From NCBI GenBank assembly GCA_039028895.1, contig JBCCHF010000010.1:85730-149729 (forward strand): a stretch of 64,000 nt of DNA, given 5' to 3'. The translations under genes and the position numbers were made by a program. The notes under the pieces are model-generated. The model ran no database searches. It worked only from the letters and a program-made list of their open reading frames with translations, and was not told the origin of the DNA. This document shows, piece by piece, positions 43,687 to 52,796 of this stretch. Every line of letters starts with the position of its first letter. Position 1 is the stretch's first letter. This DNA is from JAHDCJ01 sp039028895 (GTDB lineage Bacteria; Bacteroidota; Bacteroidia; Chitinophagales; Saprospiraceae).

Positions 43687-44865
43687 ATGAGAAAAATTTG
43701 CGCAGACATTGTTTATCCGGTCAGTCAACCTCCTATAAAAAATGGGATCGTGGTTATTGAGGATGATGGCACCATTGCTGAGGTCGTAAAACCTGAAAAC
43801 TTCAAAGGTGAGAAATTCGAATACCATCCTGGCGTAATTATGCCGGGATTTATCAATACACATTGCCATTTGGAGCTTTCCCATATGGAAGGAAAAGTCG
43901 ACACAGGTACCAGTCTCATTCCATTCATTACTGCGGTGGTTCAAAAGCGTAATTCTCCCCAGGAAGAGATTGACCAAGCTATTATTAATGCCGATCGCGA
44001 AATGTTTGAAGCTGGCATCGTAGCTGTTGGGGATATTTCAAACCAACCAGATACTTTTAAATGTAAGGCTGAAAGTCAGATCAGGTACTATACTTTTGTG
44101 GAAATGTTTGACTTTCTTCAAAATGAAGATGCCGAAAAAACGTTTGAACAATACGCCGCAGTCTATGATCAATGCCATCTAGGGCCTGGTGATCAAAAAT
44201 CGATGGTACCACACGCTCCTTACAGTGTTTCAGAGGTGCTTTTTAAAAAACTGCGTCATGCAAATGCCCATAAGCCAGGAACCATAAGCATACACAACCA
44301 GGAAACACCACCGGAAAATAAACTCTTCCTGTCTAAAACTGGAGGGTTTGTTAGTTTTTACAAAGGGTTTGATATTTCACTTGATCAATTTGAAGCACCA
44401 CACACAACTTCGATCCATTATGCACTGGCGAATATGGATCCTTCGCACCGAACGCTTTTTGTACACAATACCCTCACAACGCGCGAAGATGTAAAAGCGG
44501 CTCAATTGTGGAGCGACAACACCTTTTGGGCTTCTTGCCCAAATGCGAATCTGTATATCGAAAATCGACTGCCAGACTACCAGGTATTCATAGATACGGG
44601 AGCCAGGGTGACGCTTGGTACAGACAGCCTGACCTCCAATTGGCAACTCAGTATCCTGGAAGAGATGAAGACCATAGCCCGTTTTCAGTCCTATGTCTCA
44701 TTCGAAACATTGGTCCGATGGGCCACGCTGAATGGTGCCCAGGCACTTGGTTTCGACCAGGAGTTAGGAAGTTTTGAGCCAGGAAAACGGCCAGGAATCA
44801 ATTTAATTACCTTCGGTGAATCCGGTAGATTTGATCAAGAGGCAAGTGTCAGAAGACTGGCATAA
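43687..44865 (+). CDS. amidohydrolase-superfamily protein (aminofutalosine/cytosine deaminase-like)
   Basis: 392 residues. Metal-binding motif GFINTHCHLELSH (H59, H61), then SIHNQE, FVHNT and LGTDSLTSN, giving the His/Asp ligands of the TIM-barrel amidohydrolases. The HCHLE variant with downstream E is typical of deaminases of adenosine-like substrates (aminofutalosine, S-adenosylhomocysteine, atrazine-type enzymes). A role in the futalosine menaquinone route is possible, but no other mqn gene is in the window. No operon partner. Confidence 0.82.
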   Translation: MRKICADIVYPVSQPPIKNGIVVIEDDGTIAEVVKPENFKGEKFEYHPGVIMPGFINTHCHLELSHMEGKVDTGTSLIPFITAVVQKRNSPQEEIDQAIINADREMFEAGIVAVGDISNQPDTFKCKAESQIRYYTFVEMFDFLQNEDAEKTFEQYAAVYDQCHLGPGDQKSMVPHAPYSVSEVLFKKLRHANAHKPGTISIHNQETPPENKLFLSKTGGFVSFYKGFDISLDQFEAPHTTSIHYALANMDPSHRTLFVHNTLTTREDVKAAQLWSDNTFWASCPNANLYIENRLPDYQVFIDTGARVTLGTDSLTSNWQLSILEEMKTIARFQSYVSFETLVRWATLNGAQALGFDQELGSFEPGKRPGINLITFGESGRFDQEASVRRLA

Positions 44866-45331
44866 AAATGAATACATATTAAAAATAATAACATTGTCTT
44901 AAATTAAAACCAGCTGTTTGAATTGAAATTTTACCAAATTTTTAATATGTTTACAATCGGACGACATTTATATGTTATTAAAAAACTCATGCTCCGATAA
45001 TCTTTACCAGCCATTGTCGATCTGAGGCTAAACAGTAAACATTGGCACACGTAAACATAAGTTATTGATTGGGGCTTTGACGTGTAAAAAAGGCAAAACA
45101 TTCTCACGTCAATTGCTCTTCCTTCGATAAACTTTGGAGTAATAAAAAAGGCTAAAGACTCTTCGTTTAGAAAGAGACACTCATTCTGACTCTCTTTCCA
45201 CGACTAATCTCCAAGACCATTTTTATTCAATAAATGCGATCTGACCTTAATCCTATTGGCTTATGGCTTCTGCTATTTGACCAATCTCAATATTATTGAG
45301 GAAACATTTAATTGTCTTTGTCTTAACCAAG

Positions 45332-45372
45332 AAAAGGGGCAGTCCAAAAGCGGATTGACCCTTTTTCCTTTT
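45332..45372 (+). terminator. intrinsic terminator in the gap before icmF
   Basis: AAAAGGGGCAGTCC - AAAAGC - GGATTGACCCTTTT forms a 14-bp stem with one mismatch and one G-U pair, followed by TCCTTTTT. The flanking A-run and T-run would let it work in both directions. No plus-strand gene ends nearby, so it either stops read-through from the amidohydrolase gene or ends an unannotated RNA. Confidence 0.7.
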
Positions 45373-45579
45373 TAGTGCTTGTTTGAATTTTATTCTTTTG
45401 GTTAAACGCCTTTAGAAGCCATATTGAATATGCTGATCAGCCGAATTTTGTTATGCTTCGGGCTTAATTTTAAAAACCAAGCAATAGCTAAATAGAGAAA
45501 ATCTACAAGAATCAGAATAAAATTTTGCAATAAAGCAACAACCAAGAAGCCCCGAACAGATTCTAAGTCCAAAAATTCG

Positions 45580-45587
45580 TACCTTTG
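45580..45587 (+). promoter_or_regulatory. candidate icmF -7 promoter box
   Basis: TACCTTTG, followed by CAG, matches TAnnTTTG exactly, 60 bases before the icmF ATG. A matching TTTG element at -33 is not evident. Confidence 0.5.
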
Positions 45588-45647
45588 CAGTCCCGAATTG
45601 AAGGAATAAACGATTCCGTGAATTTGTAGAAATACAAAAGACATTTT

Positions 45648-48600
45648 ATGCAACAACAGGTCCCTTATCAACCCAAAAACAAGATCAGGTTAGTCACCGC
45701 AGCATCTCTTTTTGACGGTCATGACGCAGCAATCAATATTATGCGGCGAATCATGCAACGCTCGGGTGCTGAGATCATTCACCTTGGTCACAACCGTTCG
45801 GTTCAGGAGATTGTCAATACTGCCATCCAGGAAGATGTACAGGGTATCGCTATTACCTCTTACCAGGGTGGGCACAATGAGTTCTTCAAATACATGTTCG
45901 ACTTGTTGAAAGAAAATGGCGCGAGCAAGATCAAGATTTTTGGTGGTGGAGGTGGCACCATCCTTCCTTCTGAAATAGAAGACCTGCACAATTACGGTAT
46001 AGCACGCATCTATTCGCCCGATGATGGGCGCGAACTGGGCCTGCAAGGCATGATCAACGATGTCCTTCAGCAATGTGATTTCACGACCGGCGCTTCTGTA
46101 AACGGCGAACTAACCGCCATTCTCAAAAATGATAAAGGAGCAATCGCTCGATTGATTTCAGCGGTGGAGAACTACCCGGAAGAAAGCCAGTCATGGCTTG
46201 GAGAAATCAGGGCAAAAGCCGCAAAACGGACAGTACCAGTACTCGGCATTACAGGAACAGGTGGCTCAGGAAAATCGTCAATGGTAGATGAGATCGTCCG
46301 CCGTTTCTTACTCGACTTTCAGGAGAAGACCATCGCTGTTGTGTCAGTCGACCCCTCAAAACGGAAAACTGGCGGCGCCCTGCTTGGCGACCGGATCAGG
46401 ATGAACTCGATCAATAACGAACGGGTTTACATGCGCTCGCTTGCCACTCGCCAGTCAAACCTGGCGCTTTCCCGCTATGTGCAGGACACTGTCGACATCC
46501 TGAAAGCCGGTGGCTTTGATCTTATCATCCTCGAAACTTCCGGAATCGGTCAGTCAGATACTGAAATCGTTGATCATTCCGACGTTTCACTTTATATCAT
46601 GACCCCGGAATACGGAGCAGCATCACAACTCGAGAAGATCGATATGCTCGACTTTGCGGACCTCATTGCCATCAACAAATTTGACAAAAGGGGAGCCCTG
46701 GACGCGCTTCGTGATGTTAAAAAACAATACCAGCGCAATCATAATCTTTGGGAAGCATCGCTGGATGATCTTCCTGTATTCGGAACCATCGCCTCTCAGT
46801 TTAACGACCCAGGCACCAATACGCTATACCGGAATATCATTGACGCCATTTCAGAAAGAACAGCGGCAACGTTTAATTCAGGATACAATCCAGGTGAAGG
46901 AGAGTCTGAAAAGATCTATATCATTCCGCCAAAGCGTACGCGCTACCTCTCAGAGATTTCAGAGAATAACCGTCAATACGACGAAGCCCTCAAAAAGCAA
47001 AGTGAAATTGCCCGCAAGTTATTTGGTCTCAAGCAATCCATTGACACACTCAATGAGGTTTCGGTAGACAATAAAAAAGAGCTTAAACAAGGCCTGCAAA
47101 AAACCTACGACGAAGTCGCGCTCAATTTTGATGGTAACAATATGCGGATCATCGAAAACTGGGAAGACAAAAAAGCCGCCTATAAGGCGGATACCTACAC
47201 GTACCAAGTCAGGAACAGAGATATTAATGTCAAAACTTTCACAAAGTCACTGTCCCATACGCGCATTCCTCGAGTTGTTCTTCCCGGGTTTAAAGATTGG
47301 GGTGAAATTCTCCGTTGGGTTGGTCAGGAAAATGTTCCAGGCGAATTCCCTTACACAGCAGGCGTATTCCCGTTTAAACGGAAAGGTGAAGACCCTACCA
47401 GGATGTTCGCTGGTGAAGGTGGACCCGAAAGGACCAATCGTCGTTTCCATTACCTTTCAGCAGGGTTGCCGGCTAGTCGTTTATCAACGGCATTCGACTC
47501 GGTTACCCTGTACGGTGAAGATCCGGATTATCGGCCCGACATTTACGGCAAAGTAGGTAACTCCGGTGTATCGGTCTGTTGTCTTGATGATGCCAAGAAA
47601 CTTTATTCGGGTTTTCGTTTAACAAAAAACACCACGTCAGTTTCTATGACGATCAATGGTCCTGCAGCTACAATTTGTGCCTTCTTTTTGAACACTGCCG
47701 TTGATCAGGAATGTGAGATCTACATTAAAGAGAATGGTTTAGAGCATCTTGTTCAAGAAAAACTCAAAGCAAAATTTGATAAAAAGGGCCTGCCCCGACC
47801 AACGTACATCGGTGACATTCCGGAAGGTAATGATGGTCTTGGCTTAATGCTCCTGGGCCTCACAGGAGATGAAATTCTACCTACAGACATTTATAATGAA
47901 ATCAAAGCTAAAGCGCTTTCTGCTGTGCGTGGTACTGTACAGGCTGACATCCTTAAGGAGGACCAGGCACAAAACACTTGTATCTTTTCTACTGAGTTTT
48001 CACTTAAGGTGATGGGTGATGTCCAGCAGTATTTCATCGATCATAATGTTCGGAATTTTTATTCTGTTTCCATTTCCGGGTATCATATTGCTGAAGCTGG
48101 TGCTAACCCGATTTCGCAATTGGCATTTACTCTTGCCAACGGTTTCACTTTCGTGGAATACTACCTGTCGAGAGGCATGCACATTGATGCTTTTGCACCT
48201 AATCTCTCATTTTTCTTTTCCAATGGCATCGATCCTGAATACGCTGTTATCGGCCGTGTTGCCCGCCGCATTTGGGCGAAAGCCATGAAATTAAAATACG
48301 GCGCCAATGAAAGGTCTCAAAAGCTGAAGTACCATATTCAAACTTCTGGTCGCTCTTTACACGCTCAGGAAATTTCATTCAACGATATCCGCACAACCCT
48401 CCAGGCGCTTTATGCGATATACGATAATTGCAACTCGTTGCATACCAATGCCTACGATGAAGCGATTACAACTCCTACGGAAGAGTCAGTGCGCAGAGCT
48501 GTTGCTATTCAGATGATTATCAACCATGAACTGGGTCTTGCCAAGAATGAAAATCCGCTACAAGGATCCTTCATCATCGAAGAGTTAACTGACCTCGTTG

Positions 48601-49028
48601 AAGAAGCTGTTTTGGTGGAGTTCGACCGAATCACTGAACGTGGTGGTGTGCTTGGCGCAATGGAAACGATGTACCAGCGCGGCAAGATTCAGGAAGAAAG
48701 CTTGTATTACGAAACACTCAAGCATTCAGGCGAATTTCCGATCATCGGCGTCAATACCTTCTTGTCAAGCGAGGGTTCACCAACCGTACTTCCGCGCGAA
48801 GTGATCAGGGCTGCTAAAGAAGAAAAAGAGGCCCAGATCGAAACCCGCAATCAGCTGAAAAGCCGAAATCCGGAAAAGTCGGCTGAAATGCTCAAACATT
48901 TGCAACAAGTAGCTGTCAACAATGGCAATATCTTCGATGCGTTAATGGAAGTCACCAAGACCTGCTCCCTTGGACAAGTAACCAATGCCCTTTACGAAGT
49001 TGGTGGGCAATATCGACGTAACATGTAG
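45648..49028 (+). CDS. icmF: fused isobutyryl-CoA mutase with GTPase chaperone domain
   Basis: 1126 residues in the IcmF layout. The N-terminal B12-binding domain has LFDGHDAAI, with H25 as the lower cobalt ligand, and the IFGGGGGTI loop. A MeaB-like G3E GTPase follows, with Walker A GITGTGGSGKSS (about 200-211) and NKFDKRGA. The long C-terminal part is the acyl-CoA-binding mutase barrel (FPYTAGVFPFK, TKNTTSVSMTINGPA, QTSGRSLHAQE, SISGYHIAEAGA). It interconverts isobutyryl-CoA and n-butyryl-CoA, or isovaleryl/pivalyl-CoA in some members, with the GTPase guarding cofactor loading. It is a single gene; no cobalamin riboswitch was found upstream. Confidence 0.95.
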   Translation: MQQQVPYQPKNKIRLVTAASLFDGHDAAINIMRRIMQRSGAEIIHLGHNRSVQEIVNTAIQEDVQGIAITSYQGGHNEFFKYMFDLLKENGASKIKIFGGGGGTILPSEIEDLHNYGIARIYSPDDGRELGLQGMINDVLQQCDFTTGASVNGELTAILKNDKGAIARLISAVENYPEESQSWLGEIRAKAAKRTVPVLGITGTGGSGKSSMVDEIVRRFLLDFQEKTIAVVSVDPSKRKTGGALLGDRIRMNSINNERVYMRSLATRQSNLALSRYVQDTVDILKAGGFDLIILETSGIGQSDTEIVDHSDVSLYIMTPEYGAASQLEKIDMLDFADLIAINKFDKRGALDALRDVKKQYQRNHNLWEASLDDLPVFGTIASQFNDPGTNTLYRNIIDAISERTAATFNSGYNPGEGESEKIYIIPPKRTRYLSEISENNRQYDEALKKQSEIARKLFGLKQSIDTLNEVSVDNKKELKQGLQKTYDEVALNFDGNNMRIIENWEDKKAAYKADTYTYQVRNRDINVKTFTKSLSHTRIPRVVLPGFKDWGEILRWVGQENVPGEFPYTAGVFPFKRKGEDPTRMFAGEGGPERTNRRFHYLSAGLPASRLSTAFDSVTLYGEDPDYRPDIYGKVGNSGVSVCCLDDAKKLYSGFRLTKNTTSVSMTINGPAATICAFFLNTAVDQECEIYIKENGLEHLVQEKLKAKFDKKGLPRPTYIGDIPEGNDGLGLMLLGLTGDEILPTDIYNEIKAKALSAVRGTVQADILKEDQAQNTCIFSTEFSLKVMGDVQQYFIDHNVRNFYSVSISGYHIAEAGANPISQLAFTLANGFTFVEYYLSRGMHIDAFAPNLSFFFSNGIDPEYAVIGRVARRIWAKAMKLKYGANERSQKLKYHIQTSGRSLHAQEISFNDIRTTLQALYAIYDNCNSLHTNAYDEAITTPTEESVRRAVAIQMIINHELGLAKNENPLQGSFIIEELTDLVEEAVLVEFDRITERGGVLGAMETMYQRGKIQEESLYYETLKHSGEFPIIGVNTFLSSEGSPTVLPREVIRAAKEEKEAQIETRNQLKSRNPEKSAEMLKHLQQVAVNNGNIFDALMEVTKTCSLGQVTNALYEVGGQYRRNM

Positions 49029-49101
49029 TCAGACTTTGCTGGATTTTCACCGCAAAGCCGGCGTCTTTCGAAGAGGACCCTGAAGAAGATAATGCTGTAT
49101 A

Positions 49102-50391
49102 TCATTTATACCGCTTTGATTTTTCTTCAAGACGGGTCATCATCTTGGGCTTTAAGCGGTAGCGGACAAATATCTTGTCCCTGTATTTTGGGAACACACC
49201 CAGGAATCGGCCCTCAAGGTGATATTTACATTTCTTCTTTATGGAATGTCTGAAATCGTTAAGTTTTACTTTCCTTATTTCGATTGTATCTTTTTGTTCA
49301 TTTACAACGGTAAAATAAGCATAGGACTTTCTCCCGGCAAGTTCGCAAGGCAACTCGCCAATCATCTGATGTTTTTTATCTGACTTTTGAACGAGTGGAT
49401 AGTTGACCAGAGGACAGTCTGAAACCACGTTCATTTTAATAACTTTGTATTCCTCTGGGAAATTGAATTTTACCGGAATTGATTCAACTAAACAATCGCA
49501 ATTTTTTGAGCCTGGACATATAACCGTCATCTCATAGTAATCCTTCCCATTGATCTCCAATTTTTCGAGAGATTCTTCCGGCCGGGACTCCCAGCCTCCA
49601 CCTTCACTCCATGAATAAATATTTACGAAATCACAAACAAGGCATTGGGGTTTTAGGGCAGGATATCTAATTTTAACCGGATGATCAAAACAACCTTCGC
49701 AAGGCTCCTTTAATTCAATTTTTATCATTCCACAACTTGCCAGTCGTCGGTTGTTAACAGTAATGGTCGTGTAATTATTTTCAAGAGCTGCTTCTGCATC
49801 AAGAATCGGGGTGAAAACCAGGCAATCCTTAAGTTTTTCGTATTCCTCATTGTTCATGGTGATCTGAAGGAGGCCCTGAGAAATAGTGGTGTCTTTTTTC
49901 TGTGGAGGAGGCGGGTTCGGTTCGGATATTTCTGCGACTTTCGAATCGGTATAAGGTGGCTCATTAACTATGTCTTCCACAATGACCTTGGGGTGACTTG
50001 TTATTATGATGATTTCAACGCGGCGATTCAGGTATTTCCCTGTTTCGGTCTCATTATCTGAAACCGGATTCCGCTCGCCAAAAAAAGAAGTTGAAATGAC
50101 ACTTTCATCAATCCCGGCAAGCACCAGATATGACTTAACTGTATTTACTCTTTTCCTGGAAAGGTCAAGGTTGTAAGCATCAGCCCCGTCACTATCGGTA
50201 TGTCCTAAAAGGGACAAGGTAATTATCTCAGCATCAAGACCAAGAACCTGCTCGTTAATTTTTGTTTTTTCACTTTCCAAAAGATTAAAGGTGTCATGTT
50301 CAAAATTAACCATGACTGAAACAGGTTCTTGCCCTGAAAGAGTACTCCCCAGCCAAAAACAAAGTGATGCAATCAGAAAAAAGCGAGTCAT
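49102..50391 (-). CDS. OmpA-family protein with N-terminal OmpA domain
   Basis: 429 residues. A signal peptide (FFLIASLCFWLGSTLSGQ) is followed directly by an OmpA-like peptidoglycan-binding domain (VMVNFEHDTFNLLESEKTKI, LLGHTDSDGADAYNLDLSRKRVNTVKSYL, NRRVEIIII). A Pro-rich linker (PNPPPPQKK) leads to an unrecognised C-terminal half with several cysteines (CEGCFDH, CLVCDF, CPGSKNCDCLVE) and a basic end. OmpA domains are usually C-terminal, so the order is unusual. Its ATG overlaps the HIT gene stop as ATGA. Confidence 0.82.
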   Translation of the reverse strand: MTRFFLIASLCFWLGSTLSGQEPVSVMVNFEHDTFNLLESEKTKINEQVLGLDAEIITLSLLGHTDSDGADAYNLDLSRKRVNTVKSYLVLAGIDESVISTSFFGERNPVSDNETETGKYLNRRVEIIIITSHPKVIVEDIVNEPPYTDSKVAEISEPNPPPPQKKDTTISQGLLQITMNNEEYEKLKDCLVFTPILDAEAALENNYTTITVNNRRLASCGMIKIELKEPCEGCFDHPVKIRYPALKPQCLVCDFVNIYSWSEGGGWESRPEESLEKLEINGKDYYEMTVICPGSKNCDCLVESIPVKFNFPEEYKVIKMNVVSDCPLVNYPLVQKSDKKHQMIGELPCELAGRKSYAYFTVVNEQKDTIEIRKVKLNDFRHSIKKKCKYHLEGRFLGVFPKYRDKIFVRYRLKPKMMTRLEEKSKRYK

Positions 50392-50804
50392 ATTCTTGGA
50401 TTTTTGTTCAAAACTTTCAACAATTCATCAAACCTCTCCCTCCACTCCGGGTGTGGGGTCCATTTGATGTTTTGGCCGTCGCCTAGTTTTCTAGGCACGA
50501 TATGGTAATGGATGTGGAATACGTCTTGCTGAGCTTCGTGGCCATTGCTGTTTACGACCTGCAGGTGGTTAATGCCTAGTTTTTCATTGTAGAGCGTTGA
50601 AACCTTTTTAACCAGAGCTATGATCTCTTTCATCTCCTCTTCAGGCGTGTCGAAGATGTTGGTGTAGTGGTTTTTGGGGATGACGAGTGTGTGGTATTCG
50701 TTGACTGGGTTAATGTCAAGAAAAGCATAGGCTTTCTCTGTTTCCATCACTTTCCATGATGGTGCTTCGCCGCGGACGATTTTGCAGAAAATGCAATCTT
50801 TCAT
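50388..50804 (-). CDS. HIT-family nucleotide hydrolase
   Basis: 138 residues. The histidine triad FHIHYHIVPR gives H97, H99 and H101, and the N-terminal CIFC (C4, C7) is typical of the zinc-binding HinT/PKCI branch. Such enzymes hydrolyse adenosine phosphoramidates or related dinucleotides. It is coupled by a 4-base overlap to the OmpA-like gene downstream, but a functional link is not obvious. Confidence 0.93.
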   Translation of the reverse strand: MKDCIFCKIVRGEAPSWKVMETEKAYAFLDINPVNEYHTLVIPKNHYTNIFDTPEEEMKEIIALVKKVSTLYNEKLGINHLQVVNSNGHEAQQDVFHIHYHIVPRKLGDGQNIKWTPHPEWRERFDELLKVLNKNPRI

Positions 50805-50879
50805 TTATAAGTTTAAGGTTTGTTTTTGGATGCAGAATTGGAAAATTTTATTTTACTAAAAATAGTTGTTTTTGGATTT

Positions 50880-50906
50880 CTGCGAAATTAGGAACACTTT
50901 TCGCAG
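50880..50906. promoter_or_regulatory. inverted repeat upstream of second FecI-type sigma gene
   Basis: CTGCGAAA - 11 bases - TTTCGCAG is a perfect 8-bp inverted repeat ending 27 bases before the sigma-factor ATG. It could be an operator or a hairpin in the leader. No similar sequence is seen before the first cassette at 1887. Confidence 0.4.
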
Positions 50907-50933
50907 TGTGACCAGAATTCGATTAAACCTCAA

Positions 50934-51500
50934 ATGTCTGACCCGAACCAAAATATCGTTTTTGACCGCGCTTCTTTTGAACAGCTCTTTAAAACACATT
51001 TTGCCTATTTGTGCAATTTTGCAAAGCAATATGTCGAAGACATTGATACCGCACAAGACATCACCCAGAAAGTCTTCATTGTGCTTTGGGAGAAGCGGGC
51101 AGATATGGACCCCGGTAAGTCCATTAAGTCATACCTGTTTACTGCCGTTAAGAACAAGTGTCTGAACTACATCAGAGACCAGAAAAAATACCGTAGCAAG
51201 GTGTTGGATCTTGATTGTGGTGATTTCGATATAGCTGGAGAGGAAGAAGATTATTTTGCACAAGACGAACTCAGGAAAAGAATAGCAGAAGCTATGAACA
51301 ACTTGCCGGAAAAGTGCCGCCTCGTCTTCGAAATGAGCAGATTTCAGGGCATGAAATATCGTGAAATAGCAGAAGAACTTGACATTGCACAAAAGACAGT
51401 AGAGGCGCACATGTCAAAAGCCATGAAGGCTTTACGCGAACAGTTGAAAGATTACATGTTGATGGTAATGATTATTTTAGAAATGTTGATTAGCGGATAA
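50934..51500 (+). CDS. RNA polymerase ECF sigma factor (FecI-like)
   Basis: 188 residues. Region 2 (FEQLFKTHFAYLCNFAKQYV, AQDITQKVFIVLWEKR, SYLFTAVKNKCLNYIRD) and region 4 (LPEKCRLVFEMSRFQGMKYREIAEELDIAQKTVEAHMSKAMKALREQ) are complete. It heads the second surface-signalling cassette, with FecR, TonB receptor and DUF4249 genes downstream, but is separated from fecR by about 295 bases containing palindromic repeats. It is only distantly similar to the sigma factor at 1887, so the two cassettes are old paralogues. Confidence 0.93.
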   Translation: MSDPNQNIVFDRASFEQLFKTHFAYLCNFAKQYVEDIDTAQDITQKVFIVLWEKRADMDPGKSIKSYLFTAVKNKCLNYIRDQKKYRSKVLDLDCGDFDIAGEEEDYFAQDELRKRIAEAMNNLPEKCRLVFEMSRFQGMKYREIAEELDIAQKTVEAHMSKAMKALREQLKDYMLMVMIILEMLISG

Positions 51501-51534
51501 GGGTAGAAGCAGTTTGAAGGGTATTAAGAATAGT

Positions 51535-51784
51535 TTGACCACGCTGCGGTCAATAGCTGAAAGAAAACATGGGAGAAACAGAGGCAAGATTGTACGAAAA
51601 AAAGACATCAGAGGAATTGAAATAAAATGGTATTAACCAGATGAAAGGAAGATGTAATTTCCTCGGCCAAGAGCTATGAAGAAATCAGGAAAAGATTACC
51701 GAAGCACCTCACTGCGTGTACTAAAACAATGACCTCAGAGAGGTCAAACTATGTTAACCAAAAATCCCGACCCCAGCGGGGTCG
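51535..51784. repeat. palindromic repeats between sigma and fecR genes
   Basis: Three palindromes of the same general kind as at 7071-7179: TTGACC-ACGCTGC-GGTCAA (51535-51553), GACCTCAGAGAGGTCA (51731-51746) and CGACCCC-AGC-GGGGTCG (51768-51784), the last a perfect 7-bp-arm stem. They fill part of a 295-base gap with no gene. The last ends 11 bases before the fecR ATG. Confidence 0.6.
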
Positions 51785-51795
51785 CACCAAGTTAA

Positions 51796-52794
51796 ATGAA
51801 AGCCAACGGCCACAACGAAAATATGCTCAACCTCGCTACAAAGTACCTTAGCGGGAATGCCCGTCCGGAAGAAATTCAGGAACTGGAGGCATGGGTATTG
51901 GCCGACCCAAAGCATAAACAGCAGTTTACAGACCTGAAAAAAGCATGGATGCTTAGCGGATTGATCCAGTCAGAAAATAGGGTCGACGTAGAAAAGCAGT
52001 GGGCTCAAACAGAGAAGCTCCTTTCCGGTAACGGTAAAAAAGAATCGACAAAAGTAGTTTCTATGGAGAGTCGATTTATGCGCTATGCAGCGGGCCTCGC
52101 CATTTTGTTGGTGGCCGCATTCCTACTGTGGCAATATCTGGGGAGCGACAAACCAATGATCGTTCAAACCACTGATTCGATACAACAGGTTAAACTGCCT
52201 GATGGTACTTTGGTTACGCTCAACCAGGCTTCGTCCATAAAATATGAAACCAACAATGAGCAAACCCAACGTCTCGTCACCATGATCGGCGATGCTTATT
52301 TTGATGTAGAACGAGATGAGACAAAACCCTTTATCATTTCAGCAGGTGAGGTGCAGGTGGAGGTTTTAGGTACAGCATTCTATATCGATTCGAGGATTGA
52401 TGAACCAGAGGTGCAGGTCATTGTCGAGGAAGGCTCTGTAGGTGTGAAGGTTGGTGAACAGGAAGTTGTTTTAACCGCAAATGAAAAGGCCGTTTATCAG
52501 AAAGCTGGACAAACGCTGGTCGAGCAGCCAAACGGTGACACCAATTTCAAGTCTCTGCAAACAAATATTCTAGAATTTAAAAACACCAAAATTACGGAAG
52601 TGGTCTTTGTCCTTAATCGGCATTTCAACACAAATATTACCATCCAGGTCACTGATCTTTCAAATTGTGAGATCACGGCTACTTTCGACCATAAATCACT
52701 GGAGACCATCATCGCAGTTATTGAACAAACGCTGGGCATAACAGCCGAAAAGATTGACGGCAATTATGTCTTGTCCGGCGACAAATGTGAATAG
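51796..52794 (+). CDS. FecR-like anti-sigma regulator
   Basis: 332 residues. The N-terminal cytoplasmic helical domain (ATKYLSGNARPEEIQELEAWV) is followed by a transmembrane helix (about 97-114, AAGLAILLVAAFLLWQYL). The FecR domain has LPDGTLVTLNQASSIKY, GDAYFDV and VEVLGTAFYIDSR. The C-terminal DUF4974-like part has FNTNITIQVTDLSNCEITATF. It ends two bases before the TonB receptor start, so the two are co-translated. It relays the receptor signal to the sigma factor. Confidence 0.93.
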   Translation: MKANGHNENMLNLATKYLSGNARPEEIQELEAWVLADPKHKQQFTDLKKAWMLSGLIQSENRVDVEKQWAQTEKLLSGNGKKESTKVVSMESRFMRYAAGLAILLVAAFLLWQYLGSDKPMIVQTTDSIQQVKLPDGTLVTLNQASSIKYETNNEQTQRLVTMIGDAYFDVERDETKPFIISAGEVQVEVLGTAFYIDSRIDEPEVQVIVEEGSVGVKVGEQEVVLTANEKAVYQKAGQTLVEQPNGDTNFKSLQTNILEFKNTKITEVVFVLNRHFNTNITIQVTDLSNCEITATFDHKSLETIIAVIEQTLGITAEKIDGNYVLSGDKCE

Positions 52795-52796
52795 AC

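Larger units (their letters stand above)
44866..45647. other. 782-base intergenic region with several inverted repeats
   Basis: No convincing gene. Perfect inverted repeats are TTGACGTG/CACGTCAA (45077-45112), GAAAGAGA/TCTCTTTC (45170-45198), CTCAATA-T-TATTGAG (45286-45300) and the terminator-like hairpin at 45332-45365. The icmF -7 box is at 45580-45587. The clustering on one side of a T-tailed hairpin suggests a structured plus-strand RNA at about 45060-45370. I could not match it to 6S RNA, tmRNA, RNase P RNA or a cobalamin riboswitch. Confidence 0.45.

Noticed and set aside
44866..45647. Possible cobalamin riboswitch ahead of B12-dependent icmF
   Set aside because: No B12-box-like sequence was found, and a terminator-like hairpin separates most of the gap from the gene.
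45402..45671. Minus-strand 89-codon open frame with a hydrophobic stretch
   Set aside because: It overlaps the icmF start and its likely promoter box, has no recognisable domain and lies in a region better explained as non-coding.
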